From Leishmania mexicana MHOM/GT/2001/U1103 (lineage: Eukaryota; Euglenozoa; Kinetoplastea; Trypanosomatida; Trypanosomatidae), in the NCBI RefSeq assembly GCF_000234665.1, contig NC_018338.1:1821262-1885261 (forward strand): a stretch of 64,000 bases of DNA. Direction: 5' to 3'. Of the stretch, positions 52,517-60,863 are shown piece after piece. The notes beneath the pieces are model-generated. The model had not been told where the DNA came from. It ran no database searches and saw only the letters and a list, made by a program, of their open reading frames with translations. Positions within the stretch are counted from its first letter, which is position 1; each line of letters begins with the position of its first letter. A program made the translations under genes and the position numbers.

Positions 52517-54679
52517 ATGTGGGCGCTAGCGCAACTCGAGGAGCAGCTGAATGACCTCGACGCGCTGAATTGCGCCAGCGCGAAGGCTATCGACTCGTTC
52601 GCCGACACCTCGAGCGCCATCTCCGTTCGTGCAAACGAAATCATCCGAGACGTCAAGCCGTGGGATGTGGCGCAGGAGAACATCACCCTCACGATCGAGG
52701 AAATGGCGAAAGCGGCGCGCTGCTATCATCCCCCACCCATCCTACCAGCAGTGCTGAACGGAAAGGAGTCGAGCTGGGATGCCATCGCGAGGTCCATGGA
52801 CTACCTCGTCTACGCGGATGACTACCTAGCGAGTCACCCACCGAACCACTACGGGACAGAGATCGAGGCCAGGACAGAGATGCAACTGCAGCAGATTGTG
52901 CGCATCAGCGAGGACTTCGTGAAGACTGCCTTCATCAACGCGGTACAGCGGAGCAAGGTGTCGCAGTCCGGCGCCGGTGCAGGCGGGTCCGCCGGGCCCG
53001 CAGGAAGCAGCCTCAGCGTCGCCACACGGATGGACAGTGCGCCCGCCGCACCCACGGGAAACTGGCTCATCCGCAACGAGGCAGCGTTGCATGGCGTCGA
53101 TCAGATCGTGCAGCGCCTCGGCGAGAACTTCAATCGCACTGACATTCTTCGGAAAGACGTACGAAAGCTGCTAGAGGAGAAGCTTGTCAGAGCCGTGCAG
53201 GCGCAGTTCGACGGCGCCTACCGAGACGAGGAAACGGGGAGGGACCACCTGACATCTCGCACGTCTCTGCTGCCAGTGCTGAAGCACTACCAGCACGGAG
53301 ACCATCGACTGCTGCGCATCAGTAAATCGGCGCGGGAGCTGGTGACGGACGCGTGTGCCTGTCTGCAGCGCTATGTCCTGACGCCGCTCGAGGACGACTA
53401 CGCTGTAGCGGACATCCCGAGCGAGCTGGCCACTGTTGTCTTTGAGCTGGTTTATCGGCGCGCCATCAAGGTGATCCAGCTCGACACCTCCTTCTTTGCG
53501 GACCCGACGAAGCTGTTCGTCGACTCGCGTGGTCAAGGGATCGGCCTCTTCTCGACGCCGCGCTACTTCCGTGATTACATTTTTATTGGCCTCGACCTCA
53601 TGGAGGAGTTTTGGAAGTGGAAGGTGATGTCCAAATCGATTCCTGGCGAGAACCGGGACTTCATCGACCACGTGGACGATTCCGTCGACAACTTGATCTA
53701 CCGAATCCGTGAACTGCTGGACGGGTACGTCAACGCGAAAGGGGCGCTGGAAAAAGAGTCGCTGAAGGAGTACGCGCGCTCCATGCACCGCACGGAATGG
53801 TTTCCGTCCGTCGACTGCACGGTGCACGAGTCGACAACCAACGTGCTCTACTTCCACAAGACTCTACTCATCTTCTTCTACGGCTCCCTGCGCATCGTCT
53901 TGTACGGAAGCGTCATTGGCGCCAACGCCGAGTACGAGTCCTGCCAGGAGGTGGAGGACTACATTACTCGTGGTGTGATGGGTGCGGTGGACGACCTGCA
54001 GGTGTTGGCAGAGGCGGCGGCAGAGCTTCAGCAAGAGGCACTGGCCAAGCGCAATCACCACACAAAGTCTGACTCCCTCAACCTCCTCACCAGTGACGTG
54101 CGACTCTCCGTGGAAATCTTCATGATCAACAACTTGTGCTTCTTGGAGGACAACTACCGTCGCGAGGCGTGCTTCACGACACGTCTTGCGCCAGTGGAAC
54201 CGCCAGCGAAACCCTCGTGTGAGGGGGCCAATGCCCACAAAGGCGCCGCGTCACCACCTCCACGTGATCCACCGCTCTCGCAGCTCTTCAACATGCTCAA
54301 CTCGGAGCGAGAGCGGTACGTGGACGCCTTTGGTGCGAGCTGGCATAAGTGCTTTCCGTCCATATCAAGCCACTCCGAGCTGCTGTCTATTGATCCACAC
54401 TCGACGACGGAGCTGCGCAAATCGCAGCGCATGGCGGTGAAGCAGTGGCATCGGCGCGTGAACAACGCACTTTTGAAGAAGATTTATGACTGCAAGGCCG
54501 AAGCCGTGATGAATGCAAAGTCGCGCACCCAGCTCTTCGAGGTCTCCATCACCGTGGTGCGGGATGAGTTTGACCGCATGAAAGTGCTGTTGAACGGCCG
54601 CATCTGGTCCTCCCAGCCGCAAAAGTGGATGCTCTTTACCCCAACGGAGTGGGAGGACCAAATCCGACAGGCATTTTAA
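52517..54679 (+). CDS. Exo70-like exocyst component (divergent)
   Basis: A 720-residue, almost entirely helical soluble protein. ATG 52517 is the first in the frame. The N-terminal ~70 residues (LEEQLNDLDALNCASAKAIDS, then VRANEIIRDVKPWDVAQENITL) have the coiled-coil layout of Exo70, where two long helices precede an extended rod. Near residue 530 the sequence reads FMINNLCFLEDNYRREA, matching the M-N-N-x(2)-Y-hydrophobic block of the family. The C-terminus KWMLFTPTEWEDQIRQAF resembles the terminal Y-T-P-E-x-hydrophobic-L-x(2)-L-F motif. Exo70 places the exocyst on the plasma membrane by lipid binding; in trypanosomatids exocytosis is confined to the flagellar pocket. The call is based on overall layout and two short motifs, so it is likely but not certain. 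An insert at about 195-225 is Gly/Ala/Ser-rich. Confidence 0.72.
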   Translation: MWALAQLEEQLNDLDALNCASAKAIDSFADTSSAISVRANEIIRDVKPWDVAQENITLTIEEMAKAARCYHPPPILPAVLNGKESSWDAIARSMDYLVYADDYLASHPPNHYGTEIEARTEMQLQQIVRISEDFVKTAFINAVQRSKVSQSGAGAGGSAGPAGSSLSVATRMDSAPAAPTGNWLIRNEAALHGVDQIVQRLGENFNRTDILRKDVRKLLEEKLVRAVQAQFDGAYRDEETGRDHLTSRTSLLPVLKHYQHGDHRLLRISKSARELVTDACACLQRYVLTPLEDDYAVADIPSELATVVFELVYRRAIKVIQLDTSFFADPTKLFVDSRGQGIGLFSTPRYFRDYIFIGLDLMEEFWKWKVMSKSIPGENRDFIDHVDDSVDNLIYRIRELLDGYVNAKGALEKESLKEYARSMHRTEWFPSVDCTVHESTTNVLYFHKTLLIFFYGSLRIVLYGSVIGANAEYESCQEVEDYITRGVMGAVDDLQVLAEAAAELQQEALAKRNHHTKSDSLNLLTSDVRLSVEIFMINNLCFLEDNYRREACFTTRLAPVEPPAKPSCEGANAHKGAASPPPRDPPLSQLFNMLNSERERYVDAFGASWHKCFPSISSHSELLSIDPHSTTELRKSQRMAVKQWHRRVNNALLKKIYDCKAEAVMNAKSRTQLFEVSITVVRDEFDRMKVLLNGRIWSSQPQKWMLFTPTEWEDQIRQAF

Positions 54680-55622
54680 GTTTCTTTTTTTGGCGGGGGG
54701 GAGCAGGGGGCCCATTTTCGGAGGGTGGGAGCTCTTCGCCGGTGTTTCTGCCTTACAAACACACAGACGACCAGCACCACTACTAGTGACGGGTAGGCGC
54801 GGCTATGCGGTACGTCAATCTCAGCGAGTATGCCGAGCTCGCCGTCTGCTGCTGCTCTTGACTGTTGTCGGTTCTCTTCTCTGTCGAGTAATGACGACGT
54901 TTCGTTGTAGACTAGCGCGCCTCCATCAGTGCGCCTTCTTTTCCTCTTCGGGAAAGTTGCTTGCGTGTGTCCCCTGCGGCACCGTTTCGCTCTTGTTGCG
55001 TCTTTCGACGACACTTCCTCCCTGGCATCTCTCCTTCTCAAGTAGAGCGCATCGGGATGGCAGCAAATGCGCGAATCGGAGCAACCGCCGTTGACCTTAC
55101 TCAGTACAAGGTGGGGAGGGGGGGCCTTGGACGGACCCCAACGTTCATGTGGACCGCAAGCTGGGAGAGACTCTGCGTTCCTCCTTTCCTCGCTGCTGTG
55201 AGTAATCCTTCGCCGCTCTCGCTATGTGCCTCTCCTCCTCTCTTCGACAACTATGGCAACCCTGCCTTTCTGCTCCATCACCTTCTTCGTCTTCCTCACC
55301 TCCTCTCACGTTCCTCGCCGTCGCATTTTCCTGCTTTCATGCACGTCTTTTTTTTACATATTGTCGCCCATGCTGCCCGTGTCGACATACAGGCATGGGG
55401 CGGGCACACCGTAAGTCCTCCCCTGCTTATCTCTGACACTCTCCATACGACGGTCCTTTCGCCTCTCTCCTCCCCTCCCCTACCCACTTGACGCACACCT
55501 GCGTCACGGCTCTTCCATCTCCTTCCTTAGGCTGTATACGTTAGCTGTCCCGTCCCGTCCTCCCCCACCCCACCCCATCACCACCACCTGTACCCACGCA
55601 CCCTCCCTGTCATCTCCGGCAA
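54680..55622. other. Intergenic, with a doubtful short ORF
   Basis: No accepted gene. A 144-codon ATG frame (55057-55491) begins with a non-biased peptide (MAANARIGATAVDLTQYK) just after a pyrimidine tract and AG, then degrades into pyrimidine-derived Ser/Leu/Pro sequence, so I do not annotate it as coding. The AG at 55529-55530 ('ccatctccttccttag') is the best acceptor for the gene at 55623. Confidence 0.5.
55529..55530 (+). promoter_or_regulatory. Predicted spliced-leader acceptor for the 369-residue protein gene
   Basis: AG after the tract 'ctcttccatctccttcctt', 92 nt upstream of ATG 55623. A second AG at 55543-55544 is close behind. Confidence 0.5.
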
Positions 55623-56732
55623 ATGGAGCGCAATCCGGCGCATCCGTTTGACGCCACGACGAAGCTCCCTGTGCGCCAAAAGGAGGTCACGTTTGACTCT
55701 CTCTGCGTGAACGCCGAAGACCGCTTTGCGGAAGGTCTGTCCAGCAAGTCAGAGGAGCGGCGCGGCTTCCGCCCCAATACAAAGCTGTACGCCACTAACG
55801 CAGCGCGCACGCGGGGTCGTACAGGCGGCGCCTCAGAGTTAGGCTTCGCGGAATCCCTGCCTACCCTGAATGAGGTGATCGGTGAGGAAAAAATATCTCA
55901 CATTGGCCGCCCTCGTCCACGCCAGCTGCGCGCGCCTGAAGGCAACACAGATGCCATCCCTATCGCCCGCGTCAAAGCGAAGAGCAACTTGGCCCGTCCA
56001 GTTCACGCAACGTCGACATCGATCCCATCAACGCGGAGTTTGTGGGTGGAAGGCAGCTCTGTGCTCAACCAAGACGTCGGTCTTGCCTCTGCGGCTCTCA
56101 CTCATCTTTCCGACTGTGTCGCACAAGAACGTCGTCTCAAGGTGGAGTGGGAGGCGGCGTGTTTGGCGAAGATACGCGCGCTGCGCGCCGTTGTAAAAGT
56201 GTTCATGCAGTCCTTTATCGACCGCGGCTCATGCGCGAGGTCCACGAGCGTTTCCGGTAAAGTGATGTCCGACACCCTGGCGGTGGCGCGCTGCTCCGTC
56301 ATAACAAACACACTCGTCGGTACGGTGCAGAACTTTATGCGTGCCTTTCGTTCACGTCGACTGTGTGCTGCACGCGGTCCTGTGTCCGGGCCCCAACTGT
56401 TCCCCAACATCGCGGGGCAGGAGAGTACTGGATTCACCATGAGCTTGTACTCGAGCGCGCCTGGCGGGGAAGAGTCGTCGGTCAACGAATCGTACGTCTC
56501 GACGAATCACAGTGTAAGTGACTACCTAGAGGAGGAGGAAGTGAGCCGTATCAAGCAGCTCTACTTTGACTACTTTGACTGCGAGGCCGTTAGCATCAGC
56601 TCTGCCGTAGCATCCGGGAGCGACATGTCGATCTTGGCTTATAGTACTACCACATCCATATCACGGCCGTCCAGCCCCGTCTCCAGAGGAGACCACAGCA
56701 GCTTCTCTCACTGCGCCTCCACTACGATGTGA
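55623..56732 (+). CDS. Hypothetical protein, 369 residues
   Basis: Not recognised. ATG 55623 is the first in the frame and there is an in-frame stop 81 nt upstream, which fixes the start. Residues 1-150 are polar with several Arg/Lys patches (RRGFRPNTKLYATNAARTRG). Residues ~165-250 are more ordered and helical (ALTHLSDCVAQERRLKVEWE, then AKIRALRAVVKVFMQSFID, then TLVGTVQNFMRAFRSRR), which could be protein-binding helices of the calmodulin/IQ-like type, but no exact IQ motif is seen. Residues ~300-325 are acidic (DYLEEEEVSRIKQLYFDYFD). The tail is Ser/Thr-rich. No catalytic motif is visible. Confidence 0.8.
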   Translation: MERNPAHPFDATTKLPVRQKEVTFDSLCVNAEDRFAEGLSSKSEERRGFRPNTKLYATNAARTRGRTGGASELGFAESLPTLNEVIGEEKISHIGRPRPRQLRAPEGNTDAIPIARVKAKSNLARPVHATSTSIPSTRSLWVEGSSVLNQDVGLASAALTHLSDCVAQERRLKVEWEAACLAKIRALRAVVKVFMQSFIDRGSCARSTSVSGKVMSDTLAVARCSVITNTLVGTVQNFMRAFRSRRLCAARGPVSGPQLFPNIAGQESTGFTMSLYSSAPGGEESSVNESYVSTNHSVSDYLEEEEVSRIKQLYFDYFDCEAVSISSAVASGSDMSILAYSTTTSISRPSSPVSRGDHSSFSHCASTTM

Positions 56733-57767
56733 AGATGGAACTGAAAGATGTTTTCTAGTGAGCCTGCGCGCGCGTACGTTCCTGTGTGCGTAAGCGCTTG
56801 GAGCTCTGCTGTGCGCCTCTTACTTTTTGCTTCCTGTTTCTCTCTCACAGCACCAAGCCGTAGAAGAGGGGCGCATGTGCTCGCACCTCAGCACTTGGCG
56901 GTTGCGGGTCCCACTCACTCTTACGCCTTTGCTGTGTACTTGCACGTTGGCGTTTGCAGCCACGAATCTGTATGTGCGCGTGTGTGTATGGCGTGGACGT
57001 GTTTGATCCCCCTTCCCCTCCCCCTATACCATGAGTTTTTCGTTCTGCATAACCGCTGGCGGCTGTATGCTCTGTAGACTTTTATGTAGTTCCTGCTGTA
57101 GTGCGCTCCTCTTCATGCGTGCCCACAAGACGAAAAAAGAGAAAGACCGGCATTTGCGGCAAAAGCCGACGCAGCTGCGCGACACATCTTCGACAGCACA
57201 AGGTTTTCCGCCTTCTTTTGACTTTCTGACTCCCCTGCGCGCCACTCTTTCAGGCCCGCTCTTTCCAACCTCGGAGCTGTTCGGGGTTTGACCGGCGAAT
57301 ACGGAGTGGGGACAAAGAGGGGAGAGCGGAAGCAGAAAGGGTGAGGCAGGCAGCGTCTCGATGTGCTTCGTTGACGCCGCCGGTGACGTCTACATGTGCG
57401 TGCGAAGAAACGGAAAAAGGGTGAAGACCGAATTTTTATCCTGTTCTGTCGTCGCCATCTGGACCCTCACACGTGCTTGACTCTGTGCTGCGCGGCTCTT
57501 CTGCGCCTCCGTTCGCGGTCGCCAGGCTGGAGGCGGCTGTGCTTCCTGTGAAGGCTAGGCAGCTCGTTTGCTGTCATGCAATGATATTGGCCTCCTCGGC
57601 TCCGCGTGACATACCTCTATTTTCTCCTCTCTGCAGGCATGACTTCGTGCTGGCCCTCTGCTGCGTTGCATCAGTCAAGGAGCGGATCAGGCGCACAAGC
57701 AGGCGCGTGGGTTGCGACAGGGGCCGTCTCTTAGATCACCCTTCCCCTTCTTTTCTTGTCAGCGCCC
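56733..57767. other. Intergenic; 5' region of the methyltransferase gene
   Basis: No gene is recognised. The stretch ends in the strong pyrimidine tract 57737-57760 next to the predicted acceptor. Confidence 0.6.
57761..57762 (+). promoter_or_regulatory. Predicted spliced-leader acceptor for the methyltransferase gene
   Basis: AG directly after 'cacccttccccttcttttcttgtc' and five nucleotides before ATG 57768. A strong tract with no competing AG nearby; it excludes the longer open frame. Confidence 0.65.
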
Positions 57768-58628
57768 ATGCAAAGCGATGCACGCGAGTTGAATCCCGGT
57801 CGGGTTGACTTCTGGGAGCACTTCTACGATCAGGAAGATGGGCGTCTGCAGCAAAAGGAGCTGCACCACCGGAAGGCACGCGAAATCGTGGAGCGTGGTA
57901 GCCTCATGAATCACTACGAGTGGTTTATGGAGTATCCAATGTACGAGGCGACATTGAGGGCCTGTATGCGAGCGGTACCGACTGCGCTCTCTACGGATGG
58001 CGCTACGCGCATCCTTCACATGGGATGCGGCAACAGCGACTTCTGCGATCATGTGGAGGGGCTGTTATCGGATCTGCAACCCGCCCCCTCATCGTCCTCG
58101 GGCGCGACTGAGGTGCTCAACGTTGATATCTGCGAGAACATCATCGCTCACCTCGCGCTTCACTTCCCGTCGCGGCTGTATGCGGTGGGCAACTGCTGCG
58201 ACCTGCACGTGTCGTCTTCGCCATCGGTGCTTTGTTCACGTGATGCTGCCTGGTACAACCGCGACGCAGCCTTGCGACTCCGCACGGTGCTGCAAAACTC
58301 TGTGGATGTTGTGTTCGACAAGGGGACTGCGGATGCCCTTCTGAGCTCTTTTGCTGGCGAGTACAATCCCAACATGGAGGCCTACACGGGCGAGGTGCTA
58401 AAGGTGCTTCGCCCAGGCGGCCTCTTGTTCCTCATCTCGATCAACAGTGAAGATGTTCTGAGCCCTTACGTACTTTCCGCCGACGATGGGCTGAAGTCGT
58501 TCCAGCTGGCGTACACGGATGTGATTGAGCTGGGCGCACAAGATCTTCGGCATCTTCGCGTGGAGACCCTGGGGTCCCGCTACAGCTGCTACGGGTACGC
58601 CGTTGTGGCGTCTGCTGCTACAGAGTAG
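57768..58628 (+). CDS. METTL13/EEF1AKMT4-like SAM-dependent methyltransferase (possible LD1 ORFF)
   Basis: A 286-residue class I methyltransferase. ATG 57768 follows a clear splice acceptor by five nucleotides. N-terminal residues ~12-55 (VDFWEHFYDQED, then NHYEWFMEYPMY) match the W-x(3)-Y...E-W-x(3)-Y region of METTL13-type enzymes. Motif I is ILHMGCGNSDF from residue 82 and binds S-adenosylmethionine; VLNVDICENII holds the acidic residue for the ribose. VDVVFDKGTADALL with D184 is the characteristic D-K-G-T motif of the EEF1A lysine methyltransferase group, and VLKVLRPGGLLFLIS is the post-motif strand. Protein-lysine methylation, perhaps of elongation factor 1A, is likely by family but unproven. 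In Leishmania the LD1 locus has a gene called ORFF immediately upstream of BT1 with a product of about this size; position and size suggest this is that gene, but I cannot confirm it. Confidence 0.88.
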   Translation: MQSDARELNPGRVDFWEHFYDQEDGRLQQKELHHRKAREIVERGSLMNHYEWFMEYPMYEATLRACMRAVPTALSTDGATRILHMGCGNSDFCDHVEGLLSDLQPAPSSSSGATEVLNVDICENIIAHLALHFPSRLYAVGNCCDLHVSSSPSVLCSRDAAWYNRDAALRLRTVLQNSVDVVFDKGTADALLSSFAGEYNPNMEAYTGEVLKVLRPGGLLFLISINSEDVLSPYVLSADDGLKSFQLAYTDVIELGAQDLRHLRVETLGSRYSCYGYAVVASAATE

Positions 58629-58967
58629 GGGTCGCTCCCGTGAAGGGCTGCGTGGTGGCGTCTGTTATAAATTCACCAAGTAATGCGCGAGTGCCGAGGC
58701 TCCGACTAAGTGCAGCACACCACCAACGACGCGAGGGAGTGCAAGCGTGAACAGCACGAGAAACACCTCGCCTATCCCCTGCCTTCTCCTTGGTCTGCCT
58801 CCCGATCGACTCTCGTATGTCTCACCACGCTCCCTCTGCTTCTCCTATCTGCCTCCTCCCTTCCAGCCTACACATCTGAGAAGATTTGCCGGGCAGACCT
58901 GTGAGCCACCGAGGTGCGCATCGTGCGACATATTTACTCGTGCCCTTCTCCGCTCTCCATTCCCATT
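58629..58967. other. Short intergenic region before BT1
   Basis: About 340 bp. C/T-rich tracts at 58770-58865 and 58945-58966 precede the BT1 ATG. No gene is seen. Confidence 0.65.
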
Positions 58968-60863
58968 ATGTCAGCTCGTTACCGTCCGCCGTCCGCGCCG
59001 GAATCGCCACCTTCGGAGGTGGCCAAGTACGTGCATCCTGTTTCCGCTCGCTTGCTGCGCGCCGCGCCGTTCCTCGGCTACATCCCGGTCTTCAGCATTG
59101 CGATCAGGTCATTTCACCCCAACGTTGTGCTTGCCATTTTCATGCAACGCCTATTCGAAAAGGGTCTCGCCGATGGGCTGATGCGACTGTCGATCCAACC
59201 GATGCTGACAGGACGCTACGGACTCACCGGCGCCATGTACCAACGCTTGTCCACCCTCTACACCCTGGGCTGGGCCCTCAACGCATTCATCACAGTGATG
59301 GCGGACACGTTCGCGCTGTTCGGGTACACGAAACGGTGGTACTGCGTGGTGTCAGCGGTGGGTGGCAGTGTGTTCGCGCTGCTGTACGGGCTGCTGCCGG
59401 CGAAGGAGTTGAGCGCGAAGCCTGCTGCTGCCTTCATGTTCCTGGCGGCACTGTTCATGAGCAACATCGACGTCTTTGCTGTTGCCTTGTACAGCGAGCA
59501 GATCCGCCGGCGTCCAGCTGCCGGTCCAGCGCTGGTGAGCTGGATGTGGGGCACGGCGCTCATGGGCATGATGATCTCCAGTGTTATTCAGGGTCCTCTC
59601 TCCGATAATGGACTGACTCACTTTGGCGTGTACATCACAGCCGGAATCCTGCTGCTGTCGGGTCTACTGTTCGTGTTCAACCTGTTCGGGGAGCGGCCCA
59701 ACCGCGCTGCACGCCTAGAGGACGCCATGGTCGAGTTCCTTCAGCACATCAAGAGCGTAAACGGCGACAGCACAGCTGGCTCGCCGCCGTCGCCAAGTAA
59801 GCCGGATGGGCATCTCACCATTGATAGCCGCGCGGAGGAAGGAGAGGACGACGATGACGAGCAGGACACGACCGCGACGGATGCGCAGGGCTTTGTGCGT
59901 CCGCGCATGGACACGTACCTGTGCGGTGCCGTGGAGATGAACCGGGATGCCATTCTGCGAAACTGGCGGATGGCGCTATTCTGCCTGATTCTCACACTCG
60001 GCGTGATCGCGAACGCACTCGTGAACATTCTTGGCACGCAGTGGGACATCATGTATGCCTGCATCGTTGTGGCGGTGGTGGTGTGCGTCAGCTCCTTCTT
60101 CACGTTGCCGCTGGCCATTGCAAAGGCGGTTGTGTTCATGTATTTCAACTCGATCCTCTACCTGAACCTGCCCGGCGTGCTGAATACCTTCTACGTGGCG
60201 ACGCCTTCATGCCTTCCCGGTGGGCCGCACTTCTCGTACACGTTCTACAACGCCATAAATGGCATTCTGGGTAACATCGCAGGCATCGGTGGCACCATGT
60301 TGTTCACGCATCTGTTCCCCAACTACAGCTACCGGTTGGTCATGGGGCTCTCTGCTGTTCTGTTGCCGGCAGCCTCTATGTTCGACGTTGTCATCTTGAA
60401 GCGCTGGAACCTGGCCATCGGCATCCCTGACCACGCCATGTACATTTTTGGGGACGCCATCATCTACGAAGTGTGCAATATGCTCCTGAACATGCCCATG
60501 ATGATGCTCATGTGCCGCATCGCGCCGCGCGGGTCAGAGTCGATGGTGTTTGCGCTGCTCGCGAGCATTTACCACCTCGGCACCTCGACCTCGTCAGCGA
60601 TCGGCTACCTGCTGATGGAAACGATTTGGCCGGTTGTCACGCAGGGCACGTGTGACTACAGCAACGCGCCTTGGCTGGTGATCACTGGGCACATTGTTAC
60701 ACCCGTTTTCATCTTCCCCTTGGCTTACGTCCTCCTTCCATCAGTCCGCATTAGTGATTACATTGACCACACAGGTCGGAAGGTGATGGAGGTCGCGCTC
60801 CCGGAGACGCGCACTAAGGCGGCAGAGGAGCCGACTGCCACGAAGACGAGGCGAAACAGCTAG
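58968..60863 (+). CDS. BT1: Biopterin transporter BT1 (folate/biopterin transporter family)
   Basis: A 631-residue plasma-membrane transporter of the folate-biopterin transporter (FBT) family, related to the major facilitator superfamily. ATG 58968 is the first in the frame; the upstream open stretch has none. About 12-14 hydrophobic segments are seen, among them FLGYIPVFSIAI, LGWALNAFITVMADTFALFG, YCVVSAVGGSVFALLYGLLP, WMWGTALMGMMISSVI, VYITAGILLLSGLLFVFNLF, ALFCLILTLGVIANALVNIL, VVAVVVCVSSFFTLPLAIA and ITGHIVTPVFIFPLAYVLLP. A central cytoplasmic loop (~245-330) is acidic (EEGEDDDDEQD, near residue 290). Leishmania cannot make pterins and imports them through this protein; the gene was first known as ORFG of the LD1 locus, which is often amplified. 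Length agrees with known BT1. Assignment to BT1 and not a folate paralogue rests on length and recalled sequence. Confidence 0.93.
   Translation: MSARYRPPSAPESPPSEVAKYVHPVSARLLRAAPFLGYIPVFSIAIRSFHPNVVLAIFMQRLFEKGLADGLMRLSIQPMLTGRYGLTGAMYQRLSTLYTLGWALNAFITVMADTFALFGYTKRWYCVVSAVGGSVFALLYGLLPAKELSAKPAAAFMFLAALFMSNIDVFAVALYSEQIRRRPAAGPALVSWMWGTALMGMMISSVIQGPLSDNGLTHFGVYITAGILLLSGLLFVFNLFGERPNRAARLEDAMVEFLQHIKSVNGDSTAGSPPSPSKPDGHLTIDSRAEEGEDDDDEQDTTATDAQGFVRPRMDTYLCGAVEMNRDAILRNWRMALFCLILTLGVIANALVNILGTQWDIMYACIVVAVVVCVSSFFTLPLAIAKAVVFMYFNSILYLNLPGVLNTFYVATPSCLPGGPHFSYTFYNAINGILGNIAGIGGTMLFTHLFPNYSYRLVMGLSAVLLPAASMFDVVILKRWNLAIGIPDHAMYIFGDAIIYEVCNMLLNMPMMMLMCRIAPRGSESMVFALLASIYHLGTSTSSAIGYLLMETIWPVVTQGTCDYSNAPWLVITGHIVTPVFIFPLAYVLLPSVRISDYIDHTGRKVMEVALPETRTKAAEEPTATKTRRNS

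Noticed and set aside
55057..56732. A cis-spliced gene joining the short ORF at 55057 to the 369-residue protein
   Set aside because: A phase-compatible join exists on paper, but the intervening codons would encode a Pro/His-rich linker from pyrimidine DNA, and the gene at 55623 has its own acceptor and start. Cis-introns are very rare in these organisms.
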